Shown here piece after piece: positions 1 to 5,053 of a DNA stretch of 7,742 bases. How positions within the stretch are numbered: position 1 is the stretch's first letter; each line of letters starts with the position of its first letter. The stretch is from Thiotrichaceae bacterium (GTDB taxonomy: Bacteria > Pseudomonadota > Gammaproteobacteria > Thiotrichales > Thiotrichaceae). Made by a program: the position numbers and the translations under genes. Where the stretch lies: the NCBI GenBank assembly GCA_024762625.1, contig JANTHA010000101.1:1-7742 (forward strand), written 5' to 3'. The notes under the pieces were generated by a model that made no database searches, was not told the origin of the DNA, and worked only from the letters and a program-made list of their open reading frames with translations.

Positions 1-644
1 TAACACTCAAGCGCAGTAAAATTTTTCGTATCCTTGCTATCCTGCCTGGAATCCGGCTGCTTGATGGCGATTAAATGCTTTATGCCGTAGTCCTGGGCGT
101 TTTTCAGTACATCCAGGTTATCGTCAATAAACAAACTGTGCGCCTTGTCAAAATTTTCCATTTTTACCAGCGCCTGCCAGAAGCCGGGTTGTTCCTTGGC
201 GAGACCCACATCATGCGCTGTAATGATGCGATCAAAATGATGTGCAATATCGGTATAGTCAAATTTTAGCTTGACGGTTTCCTGATGCGCATTGGTCAGC
301 AGTACAACCCGTTTGTTTAATCCGTGTAGATAATCCAGGAATTCAAGCACATTGGCGCGAATGGCTATGCGGTCAGCCACTTCATGTTTGAGACTGACGA
401 TATCCATTTGTAAAGCGTCGCGCCAGTGATCCAGACAATACCATTTCAGCGAGCCTTCATGCGCCTTATAGTTCGCCATCAGGTTTTGTCGCGCCTGCTC
501 CAGTGTAATGCTGTGTTTTTCTGCATAACGCTTTGGCATATGCTCCAGCCAGAAGTGATTATCAAAATGTAAATCCAGCAAGGTGCCGTCCATATCCAGA
601 AATACGGTGTTAATATCTTGCCAATCTATGGGAATTGTTTTCAT
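1..644 (-). CDS. yrfG: GMP/IMP nucleotidase YrfG, HAD family (3' end cut by window edge)
   Basis: HAD-superfamily phosphatase that dephosphorylates purine nucleoside monophosphates (GMP, IMP) in the cytoplasm. I translated 214 codons from ATG 642-644. The frame stays open to base 1, so only the last few residues are missing (E. coli YrfG has about 222). HAD motif I is DMDGT at residues 17-21 (nucleophile D17, acid D19). Motif II is LLTNA with T117, motif III is K150 in LAKEQ, and motif IV is FIDDN at 172-176. The N-terminal WQDINTVFLDMDGTLLDL and the WYCLDHW segment near residue 70 match E. coli YrfG closely, which separates it from generic HAD hydrolases. No convincing Shine-Dalgarno sequence precedes the start. 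It diverges from nudE with 21 bp between start codons, so its promoter must lie inside nudE. Confidence 0.95.
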   Translation of the reverse strand, partial: MKTIPIDWQDINTVFLDMDGTLLDLHFDNHFWLEHMPKRYAEKHSITLEQARQNLMANYKAHEGSLKWYCLDHWRDALQMDIVSLKHEVADRIAIRANVLEFLDYLHGLNKRVVLLTNAHQETVKLKFDYTDIAHHFDRIITAHDVGLAKEQPGFWQALVKMENFDKAHSLFIDDNLDVLKNAQDYGIKHLIAIKQPDSRQDSKDTKNFTALEC

Positions 645-665
645 CAAGCTGTAAACTCGCTCTAT

Positions 666-1211
666 ATGAGAAAAAAACCAACCATACACCAGATCAGTAC
701 CGTTGCAAGCAGCCGGTTGTTTAAAATTGAAGCGCTTGATCTGGAGTTTTCCAATGGCGAAAAACGCATCTATGAACGCATCGCCAGCCGTGGTCATGGC
801 GCGGTATTGATTATACCCGTTTTGCATGACGAAATTTTACTGATCCGCGAATACGCAGCGGGAACCGAACGCTATGAACTGGGTTTCCCCAAGGGCAAGG
901 TTGAAGAAGGCGAGCAGATTCTACATGCCGCCAACCGAGAGATCATGGAGGAGGTCGGCTACGAATCCGGCAAACTGACCCTTTTGAAGCAATTAAGCCT
1001 GGCGCCGGGCTATATGGGCCATATCACCAGCATCGTACTTGCCGAGCAACTGACGGAACACCGCGAACCGGGTGATGAGCCAGAAGAATTAGAAGTGGTT
1101 CCCTGGAAAATAAGCGCCATCGACGACTTGATTAGGCGTGATGATTTTGCCGAAGGGCGCAGCGTTGCAGCGCTTTATTTACTTAAAAACGTGCTGAGAA
1201 GGGCTATATAA
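666..1211 (+). CDS. nudE: ADP compounds hydrolase NudE (Nudix family)
   Basis: Nudix hydrolase that cleaves ADP-ribose, NADH, diadenosine polyphosphates and related ADP compounds, giving AMP. The 181-residue protein carries a complete Nudix box at 77-99: G77, E83, R91-E92, E95-E96 and G98 in the GX5EX7REUXEEXG pattern. Flanking blocks such as LILIREYAAGTE-like 57-68, YELGFPKG 70-77 and GDEPEELE 136-143 match E. coli NudE. I chose ATG 666 because the product then begins MRKKPTIHQ, in line with the E. coli N-terminus. A TTG at 618 would extend it by 16 residues into yrfG without any similarity. No clear ribosome binding site lies before 666. The stop codon is in the loop of a terminator-like hairpin. 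nudE close to cysQ and yrfG is a familiar gammaproteobacterial neighbourhood; here a lipoprotein gene separates nudE from cysQ. Confidence 0.95.
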   Translation: MRKKPTIHQISTVASSRLFKIEALDLEFSNGEKRIYERIASRGHGAVLIIPVLHDEILLIREYAAGTERYELGFPKGKVEEGEQILHAANREIMEEVGYESGKLTLLKQLSLAPGYMGHITSIVLAEQLTEHREPGDEPEELEVVPWKISAIDDLIRRDDFAEGRSVAALYLLKNVLRRAI

Positions 1212-1220
1212 AGCCCTTCT
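1197..1220. terminator. Hairpin between convergent nudE and lipoprotein genes
   Basis: A perfect 9-bp inverted repeat, AGAAGGGCT and AGCCCTTCT, with a 6-base loop holding the nudE stop codon. On the plus strand only a short TTTT (1232-1235) follows at some distance. On the minus strand TTTTT occurs about 10 bases after the stem. It is probably a weak bidirectional terminator for nudE and the facing lipoprotein gene; the lack of an adjacent T-run keeps confidence moderate. Confidence 0.55.
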
Positions 1221-1234
1221 GAAAGTTGGCGTTT

Positions 1235-1687
1235 TCAGTTTGTTGATGTATTGCTACTGTTTGTTGATGATCGTCTATCTACGACTGTATCAACTTTACC
1301 CATGACCACTGGTAAATTATCAGGATAGTTATAGGCCTTTCCTGATGTATGATCAATAGCTGCCCCAATTCCGCCGCCAATTAAAATATTGCCATACATA
1401 CCCGCTCCTGCTCTGGATATGGCGCGTAATTTTCCATTTGGTTGACCTGGTTTATGGCACTCGACAATCAAGTCTGCAGAGTCTTTATGTACTTTAACAG
1501 TATTGGGCGCTTCAACTTTCCATTGCCCCTTTTCATTTTTTAAAGAACAATCAACATTGCTAAGTTGTTGGCCATTCGTGGTTTTCGCAGAAACTTTTAC
1601 AGGCTGCATAGCGCTTGTTGTAATTGATGCACAACCTGTTAGTCCAGAAATCGCGACTATAGCCGTCAAAGAAATAATTTTGTTCAT
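1235..1687 (-). CDS. Small predicted lipoprotein with glycine-rich segment, function unknown
   Basis: A 150-residue envelope lipoprotein. Residues 1-18 form a short signal peptide ending in the lipobox LTGC, so C19 would be lipidated after signal peptidase II cleavage. S21 does not act as a +2 inner-membrane retention signal (that position is A20), so outer-membrane sorting is plausible. The mature part has a beta-like stretch with two cysteines (C47, C77) that could form a periplasmic disulfide. A glycine-rich hydrophobic segment follows at 99-110 (GNILIGGGIGAA), then a YNYPDNLPVVM block and a Ser/Thr/Asn-rich tail. It resembles the loose family of CASI-type lipoproteins (Cys-Ala-Ser-Ile after cleavage, with a glycine-zipper-like patch) found in proteobacteria and phages; no function is assigned. 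The start is ATG 1685-1687, with AAGGG six bases upstream. GC is about 37-48% in the lines I counted, below cysQ. Confidence 0.8.
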   Translation of the reverse strand: MNKIISLTAIVAISGLTGCASITTSAMQPVKVSAKTTNGQQLSNVDCSLKNEKGQWKVEAPNTVKVHKDSADLIVECHKPGQPNGKLRAISRAGAGMYGNILIGGGIGAAIDHTSGKAYNYPDNLPVVMGKVDTVVDRRSSTNSSNTSTN

Positions 1688-1707
1688 AGTAAGCCCTTAT
1701 TGTATCT

Positions 1708-1713
1708 ATTATA
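1708..1713 (-). promoter_or_regulatory. Candidate -10 box for the lipoprotein gene
   Basis: On the minus strand this reads TATAAT, a consensus -10 hexamer about 20 bases upstream of the lipoprotein start codon. The predicted transcript would begin near 1700, leaving a leader of about 13 bases that contains the AAGGG ribosome binding site. No good -35 hexamer is visible at 16-18 bp. The whole 1690-1780 stretch is AT-rich, so a chance match is possible. Confidence 0.4.
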
Positions 1714-1835
1714 AATAATTTATTTTATCATAAATATTGATATTGTAAATCATTCGAAGAATCTATTAAATAATATCCGATTGTTTGGACCCAATCCTAT
1801 AGACTACGCTTTGTTTTTCTAAAAAATGGAATACC

Positions 1836-2666
1836 ATGAATATTCAACTCATTGAAAACCAGGCGCATGAACTGTTGCCTGAAATTAACCGCATCGCCAG
1901 GGAGGCCGGCGAAAAAATCATGCAGGTTTACAGGGACGGTTTTGAAGTTAAAACCAAGGCGGATAACTCACCACTGACGGCGGCCGATATGGCGGCGCAC
2001 CATCATATCGAAGCGGAGTTGAACAAATTACAACCCGTCTATCCGGTTTTGTCGGAAGAATCCGCAAGCCAGCCCTTTGCAAAACGCGCCGCGAGCGAAA
2101 CCTACTGGCTGGTTGATCCGCTGGATGGTACGAAAGAGTTTATCAATCGTCGCGACAGTTTTACAGTAAACATAGCGTTGATTCACCAGCATAAACCGGT
2201 GCTCGGCGTTGTCTATGCGCCCGCGCTGGATGTTTTGTATTACGCCAGCCTGGCTCATGGCAGCTACAAACAGCAGGCTGAAGGGCCAGTACAACGAATC
2301 CATGCGCGTAAAATGCCGGATCATCCGGTGTTTGCGGGAAGCCGCTCCCACGCCAGTGAAATGCTGCTTAAATTTCTGGAAAACGTCAAGGCGGAAAAAG
2401 GCGAATATGAACTAATCAGCATCGGCAGCTCCCTTAAAATGTGCCTGATCGCAGAAGGCAGCGCCGACCTCTATCCGCGTCTTGGCTTGACCTCTGAATG
2501 GGACACCGCTGCCGCGCATTGCGTGGTGGAAGAAGCCGGCGGCAAGCTGGTTCAGACCGATATGTCGCCGCTTCTCTATAACGCCAAGGATTCGTTGCTG
2601 AACCCGTTCTTTTTCGCCATTGGCGATAATCAGTGCGACTGGACGCGGTTTTTGCCGGAATCTTAG
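1836..2666 (+). CDS. cysQ: 3'(2'),5'-bisphosphate nucleotidase CysQ
   Basis: Mg2+-dependent, lithium-sensitive phosphatase of the inositol monophosphatase superfamily. It hydrolyses 3'-phosphoadenosine 5'-phosphate (PAP), the by-product of sulfate assimilation via PAPS, to AMP. Metal-binding motifs are present in order: SPLTAAD 45-51, SEES with E74-E75, the family signature DPLDGTKEF 94-102 (D94, D97, G98, T99), and EWDTAAAHCVVEEAGG 221-236 with D223 as the last metal ligand. The length of 276 residues is somewhat above the roughly 246 of E. coli, mostly from an N-terminal extension of about 10 residues and a longer C-terminus. Only a weak TGGA precedes ATG 1836, so a slightly later start is possible, but no other Met codon lies before the first conserved motif except M29. 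GC reaches 61% in 2461-2580 by my count. No terminator is visible after it. Confidence 0.95.
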   Translation: MNIQLIENQAHELLPEINRIAREAGEKIMQVYRDGFEVKTKADNSPLTAADMAAHHHIEAELNKLQPVYPVLSEESASQPFAKRAASETYWLVDPLDGTKEFINRRDSFTVNIALIHQHKPVLGVVYAPALDVLYYASLAHGSYKQQAEGPVQRIHARKMPDHPVFAGSRSHASEMLLKFLENVKAEKGEYELISIGSSLKMCLIAEGSADLYPRLGLTSEWDTAAAHCVVEEAGGKLVQTDMSPLLYNAKDSLLNPFFFAIGDNQCDWTRFLPES

Positions 2667-2709
2667 TTTAATCTCGATCATGGCGTTTGTGGTCGTATCA
2701 AGCAAACAA

Positions 2710-2737
2710 TTGACAGGTAAAATCCTGGCGATATAGA
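2710..2737 (+). promoter_or_regulatory. Promoter of the toxin-antitoxin operon
   Basis: A perfect sigma70 -35 hexamer TTGACA (2710-2715) is followed after 16 bp by TATAGA (2732-2737). This would start transcription near 2744, about 44 bases before the antitoxin start. A second consensus -10, TATAAT at 2757-2762, lacks a matching -35. Both are predictions from hexamer matches only. Confidence 0.55.
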
Positions 2738-2744
2738 TAAGGCA

Positions 2745-2769
2745 AGTTAAAAGAGTTATAATTCAGTTA
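2745..2769 (+). repeat. Three AGTTA direct repeats in the toxin-antitoxin leader
   Basis: AGTTA occurs at 2745-2749, 2754-2758 and 2765-2769, spaced 9 and 11 bases, between the promoter and the ribosome binding site of the antitoxin gene. Toxin-antitoxin operons are usually repressed by the antitoxin at sites in this position, so these may be operator half-sites. The motif is short and the region AT-rich, so chance is a real alternative. Confidence 0.3.
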
Positions 2770-2787
2770 ATTGGATGGGATACATGA

Positions 2788-3021
2788 ATGAAGCCAGAAG
2801 AAATAAAACTTGAAGTTGAGCAACTTGATTTATCTCAGAAGTTAATGCTTGTTGAAGAGATATGGGATTCTATAGCTAAAAGTAATTCAGAGCTTCCTCT
2901 CGCCGTATGGCAAAAGAAAGAGCTGGATAAACGATATGATGCTTATAAAGCAGGCGAGTTAAAACTTTATAAGCTCGATGATATAAGGAAAAATGCCAAA
3001 GCCATTGTGAATGAAACTTAG
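2788..3021 (+). CDS. Antitoxin of a type II toxin-antitoxin system (PF09720/TIGR02574-type addiction module component)
   Basis: A 77-residue, highly charged protein expected to bind and neutralise the toxin encoded next to it and to repress their shared promoter. The N-terminal part, LDLSQKLMLVEEIWDSIAKS (residues 14-33), is the hallmark of the TIGR02574 addiction-module family: a leucine-rich helix ending in VEEIWDSI. It is followed by LPLAVWQKKELDKRYDAY, the family's LPxxxWQxxELDxR block. The start is ATG 2788, with a strong GGATGGGA ribosome binding site ending 7 bases upstream. A second ATG at 2784 in another frame gives only a 9-codon peptide. The stop overlaps the toxin start by 11 bases, which implies coupled translation. 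GC over 2821-3240 is 33.6% by my count, far below cysQ, pointing to acquisition by transfer. Confidence 0.9.
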   Translation: MKPEEIKLEVEQLDLSQKLMLVEEIWDSIAKSNSELPLAVWQKKELDKRYDAYKAGELKLYKLDDIRKNAKAIVNET

Positions 3022-3298
3022 TTATACTGAAAGAGCAAAAGACGACATTGAAACTGCATTAATATGGTATGAAAAACAAAAAGAAGGATTAGGTTTTGAG
3101 TTTCTTGATTGTATTGAAAATTGTGAAGTAAAAATAAAAGAACGGCCTAAGATGTATGCTTTAGTCTATGCAAATTTTAGAAGGTGTGTCATAAGGCGTT
3201 TTCCTTTCTCAATTTATTACACCATTGAAAATGATGGGCGAGATATTATTGTCCACTCTGTTTTTGATAATCGGCAAGACCCATTAAAAAAACCATGA
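3011..3298 (+). CDS. RelE/ParE-family toxin
   Basis: A 95-residue basic protein of the RelE/ParE superfamily and the toxin partner of the preceding antitoxin. Members either cleave mRNA on the ribosome (RelE) or inhibit DNA gyrase (ParE); sequence alone does not decide which. The typical elements are in order: SYTERAKDDIETALIWYEKQ (4-23, N-terminal helix pair after a first strand), the strand pair around FRRCVIRRFPFSIYYTI (56-72, with R57, R58, R62, R63), and the C-terminal IVHSVFDNRQDP (80-91), equivalent to the family's VxHxxRxP tail. ATG 3011 lies inside the antitoxin's last codons, in the +1 frame, with no independent strong ribosome binding site; this favours translational coupling. Length is normal and no lesion is visible, so the module looks intact. 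Confidence 0.9.
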   Translation: MKLSYTERAKDDIETALIWYEKQKEGLGFEFLDCIENCEVKIKERPKMYALVYANFRRCVIRRFPFSIYYTIENDGRDIIVHSVFDNRQDPLKKP

Positions 3299-3330
3299 AG
3301 AAGTTTAAGCAAGATCTAATTTATGTGTGG

Positions 3331-3348
3331 TGTTCTGGCTTTAGAACA
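3331..3348. other. Short hairpin in the gap between toxin and M50 genes
   Basis: TGTTCT and AGAACA form a perfect 6-bp stem with a 6-base loop, in the 110-bp gap between the convergent toxin and metalloprotease genes. It could slow transcription from either side, but neither flank has a T-run directly after the stem, so terminator function is uncertain. I see nothing else in 3299-3408. Confidence 0.3.
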
Positions 3349-3408
3349 ATTAAAACAATGTACTCTTTTGGCGAAACCAGTTACTTGTGCTTTCGTTTGA
3401 TGTGTTGG

Positions 3409-4083
3409 CTATAATGATCTATTCTGCTCTCGCGCCTTATCAGCATCCCTGATCCAGCTTTCGTAATCCATTTCACTTGCAAATAGACAAAGCAGTATGC
3501 CCATGCCGTCATTGGGCGTGCTCCCGTCCTGCGTCACAATACTCATCGGAATCAGGTTGATCACTGCGCCAACCAGTGCAGCAAAGGCGAAACTTTGTAG
3601 CGCTATACGCCAGTATTCGTTTGTGATTGTAAAAAATTGTTCGAAACCGCCCAGATAGAAGACGCTTGAAAAAAACACCAATAGCTCTATGCCGGGACCC
3701 GCAAAGTAGATAAGCGCGTGCTTGAAACGCGCCAGCGTGAGGTTTCTGGGCGCAATCTGTACGAAACCTTCCAGAGGTATCATGCGTATTTCCATGGGCG
3801 CATTAAATAGTCGAGTCCGGGTAAAAATTTTTCCGACGCCGATCACGATGCGGCTGACGCGCCAGCCTAGCAGTTTCGCCATCATTGCATGACCAAATTC
3901 ATGAATAAACAGCAAGGGAATCCAGAACAAGACGAACAGCAGCGCGCCCAGTTTTCGGGGCTCATAATTGCTCATGAGTTCCATGCCCATCATGAAAAGG
4001 AAGCCAAGACTGAAGACCAGCAAGAAGACTTTTTCACCCTTGCTGGTTGGTTCCTTGTCGTGATGTCGTTGATCCAGATTCAT
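3409..4083 (-). CDS. M50-family membrane metalloprotease (site-2-protease type)
   Basis: A 224-residue polytopic membrane protein with the zinc-protease motif HEFGH at 61-65 (H61, H65 as ligands, E62 catalytic) in a hydrophobic segment. A second conserved block is at 176-193: NLIP followed after a spacer by NDG, where D192 is the probable third zinc ligand. Hydrophobic spans lie near 17-35, 46-60, 121-144, 160-181 and 194-203. No PDZ domain is present, so it is not RseP. It resembles the small uncharacterised M50 proteins; a substrate cannot be named. The start is ATG 4081-4083, preceded by GAGA. Reading the frame open to 4221 would add 46 residues without membrane or motif character and overlap the divergent gene. 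It diverges from the phospholipase-like gene at 4166. Confidence 0.8.
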   Translation of the reverse strand: MNLDQRHHDKEPTSKGEKVFLLVFSLGFLFMMGMELMSNYEPRKLGALLFVLFWIPLLFIHEFGHAMMAKLLGWRVSRIVIGVGKIFTRTRLFNAPMEIRMIPLEGFVQIAPRNLTLARFKHALIYFAGPGIELLVFFSSVFYLGGFEQFFTITNEYWRIALQSFAFAALVGAVINLIPMSIVTQDGSTPNDGMGILLCLFASEMDYESWIRDADKAREQNRSL

Positions 4084-4117
4084 GCCGGTCTCATATAAGG
4101 TTTTGTCGTATATTCTT

Positions 4118-4142
4118 GTATAATAGCAGGCCCGGATTATAC
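4118..4142. promoter_or_regulatory. Inverted repeat carrying a -10 box on each strand, between divergent genes
   Basis: GTATAAT (4118-4124) and ATTATAC (4136-4142) form a perfect 7-bp inverted repeat with an 11-base centre. The left arm gives TATAAT on the plus strand (4119-4124), 41 bases before the start of the phospholipase-like gene. The right arm gives TATAAT on the minus strand, 52 bases before the M50 start. Each predicted start site falls close to the other strand's -10 box, so the two promoters would compete or be controlled together. No convincing -35 hexamer accompanies either, which suggests activator help or chance. Confidence 0.45.
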
Positions 4143-4165
4143 GGGAAAAAGCACGGAAAAAGATT

Positions 4166-4564
4166 ATGACGCCTGAAACTTTCAGATTACCCGCCGTCCA
4201 TGAAGAAGTGCCGCTGAGCAAAATCAGGGAGATCTGTGAGCATTACGGCTTGCATGAGCTCTGGAAAAAAATCGAAAAAGACCCGCCCACCCTAAGCTTT
4301 GTCAGTGACGGTTGCACCATGTGGCCGGATGTGACCAATGGCAAGGATATCTATCCTGCCTGCTTCCTGCATGATTTAAAATACTGGGCCGGGTATCCGG
4401 GAGAAGATGTTGAACGACTGGTCGCAGACGCCGAACTGATGATCGACGTGGCGCATATTCGCAATTCAACCAAAATGGCCGAAACCATGTTCCATGGCGT
4501 TCGACTGGGTGGTACGGATAAATTTAATCTGGCGTTTTCCTGGGGTTTTGGACGAGTTACCTGA
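4166..4564 (+). CDS. Small protein with prokaryotic phospholipase A2 signature
   Basis: A 132-residue protein. Residues 48-70 match, without gaps, the calcium-loop and active-site region of secreted bacterial phospholipase A2 (the Streptomyces violaceoruber type, PF09056, compared from memory). D48-x-C50-T begins the calcium loop, PD is at 54-55, and A65-C66-x-x-H69-D70 corresponds to the enzyme's ACxxHD with catalytic His64 and calcium ligand Asp65. D88 in VADAEL could be the second catalytic residue (Asp85 in that enzyme), two residues closer than expected. C50 and C66 sit where a disulfide lies in the known enzymes. Unlike them it has no signal peptide, so it would be cytoplasmic or exported by another route. 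The C-terminal FSWGFGR is not part of the classic fold as I know it. ATG 4166 has GGA about 9 bases upstream. Activity is inference; a non-enzymatic relative is possible. Confidence 0.65.
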   Translation: MTPETFRLPAVHEEVPLSKIREICEHYGLHELWKKIEKDPPTLSFVSDGCTMWPDVTNGKDIYPACFLHDLKYWAGYPGEDVERLVADAELMIDVAHIRNSTKMAETMFHGVRLGGTDKFNLAFSWGFGRVT

Positions 4565-4919
4565 TTAGTCTTAATGACCAGGGATAGCTGCTGTCCCTGC
4601 CTTTAAGCACATTAAAACCCGCCATGGCTGCGAAAATCAGTCCTGCCAGACCGATCACGAAAGCAAGCGGCATAAGCGGACGAATGAGCGAACTCAAAAT
4701 CACCAAAGCAAATGTGGCAATCAAAATGGTCAACTGAAAGTTGAGCGCCGCCTTGGCTTGCTGTTCAATAAAAGCGCTGTCATTCTTTTTTAGCGCCCAC
4801 ACCAGTAAGGGCCCCAGCACTAGCCCCAGTGGTAATAATAATCCGATTAATGCAGAAAAATGCGCGATAGCGCCCCATTTCCTGTCATCCTGATTGACAG
4901 GTTTTAATTCCGTACCCAT
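4557..4919 (-). CDS. DUF4870-family membrane protein
   Basis: A 120-residue inner-membrane protein with three hydrophobic spans near 21-43, 62-79 and 82-104. The DUF4870 pattern is clear: AHFSALIG (19-26) starting the first span, LGPLLVWALKKNDSAFIEQQ (35-54) in the first loop, then AKAALNFQLTI (55-65). The Phe/Ile-Glu-Gln and ALNFQ stretches are the most diagnostic. No biochemical role is known for the family. The start is ATG 4917-4919, with a strong AGGAG seven bases upstream. Its stop codon overlaps the end of the phospholipase-like gene by 8 bp in tail-to-tail orientation, so neither gene can have a conventional terminator between them. It diverges from the DUF4124 gene, with 134 bp between start codons; no promoter on its own strand stands out. 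Confidence 0.85.
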   Translation of the reverse strand: MGTELKPVNQDDRKWGAIAHFSALIGLLLPLGLVLGPLLVWALKKNDSAFIEQQAKAALNFQLTILIATFALVILSSLIRPLMPLAFVIGLAGLIFAAMAGFNVLKGRDSSYPWSLRLIR

Positions 4920-4978
4920 TGATTTCTCCTACCTTTTATCTTGTTTTGGTTTCGATTTAAAAATAAAAAAGAATTATT

Positions 4979-4987
4979 TGTTATAAT
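4979..4987 (+). promoter_or_regulatory. Extended -10 promoter for the DUF4124 gene
   Basis: TGTTATAAT is a perfect extended -10 element (TG, one base, TATAAT at 4982-4987). Such elements can function without a -35 box, and none is seen in the A/T-rich DNA upstream. Transcription would begin near 4994, about 60 bases before ATG 5054. A 6-bp inverted repeat, TGTTAT (4979-4984) and ATAACA (4994-4999), spans the -10 and the start site and could be an operator. Confidence 0.55.
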
Positions 4988-5053
4988 GGCGACATAACAT
5001 CACGTTACAAGAGACTTTTGCAGGAAACCATTACAAAAGAAAGGTGTAGATTC

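Noticed and set aside
618..665. TTG start extending NudE by 16 residues
   Set aside because: The extension overlaps the divergent yrfG start and has no similarity to the NudE N-terminus, whereas ATG 666 aligns well.
1779..1796. GATTG/CAATC hairpin upstream of cysQ
   Set aside because: A five-bp stem with an 8-base loop and no T-run is expected by chance in a 148-bp gap.
2028..2351. Open frame of 107 codons on the minus strand opposite cysQ
   Set aside because: It lies inside the conserved cysQ catalytic region and its translation resembles no family I know.
4084..4221. Longer M50 reading with 46 more N-terminal residues
   Set aside because: It would run across the divergent promoter region and 56 bp of the opposite gene, and it adds no recognisable domain. 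ATG 4083 gives a natural cytoplasmic lead into the first membrane span.
5018..5053. TTG start for the DUF4124 protein
   Set aside because: It would place charged residues ahead of an otherwise standard signal peptide, and ATG 5054 has a better ribosome binding site.
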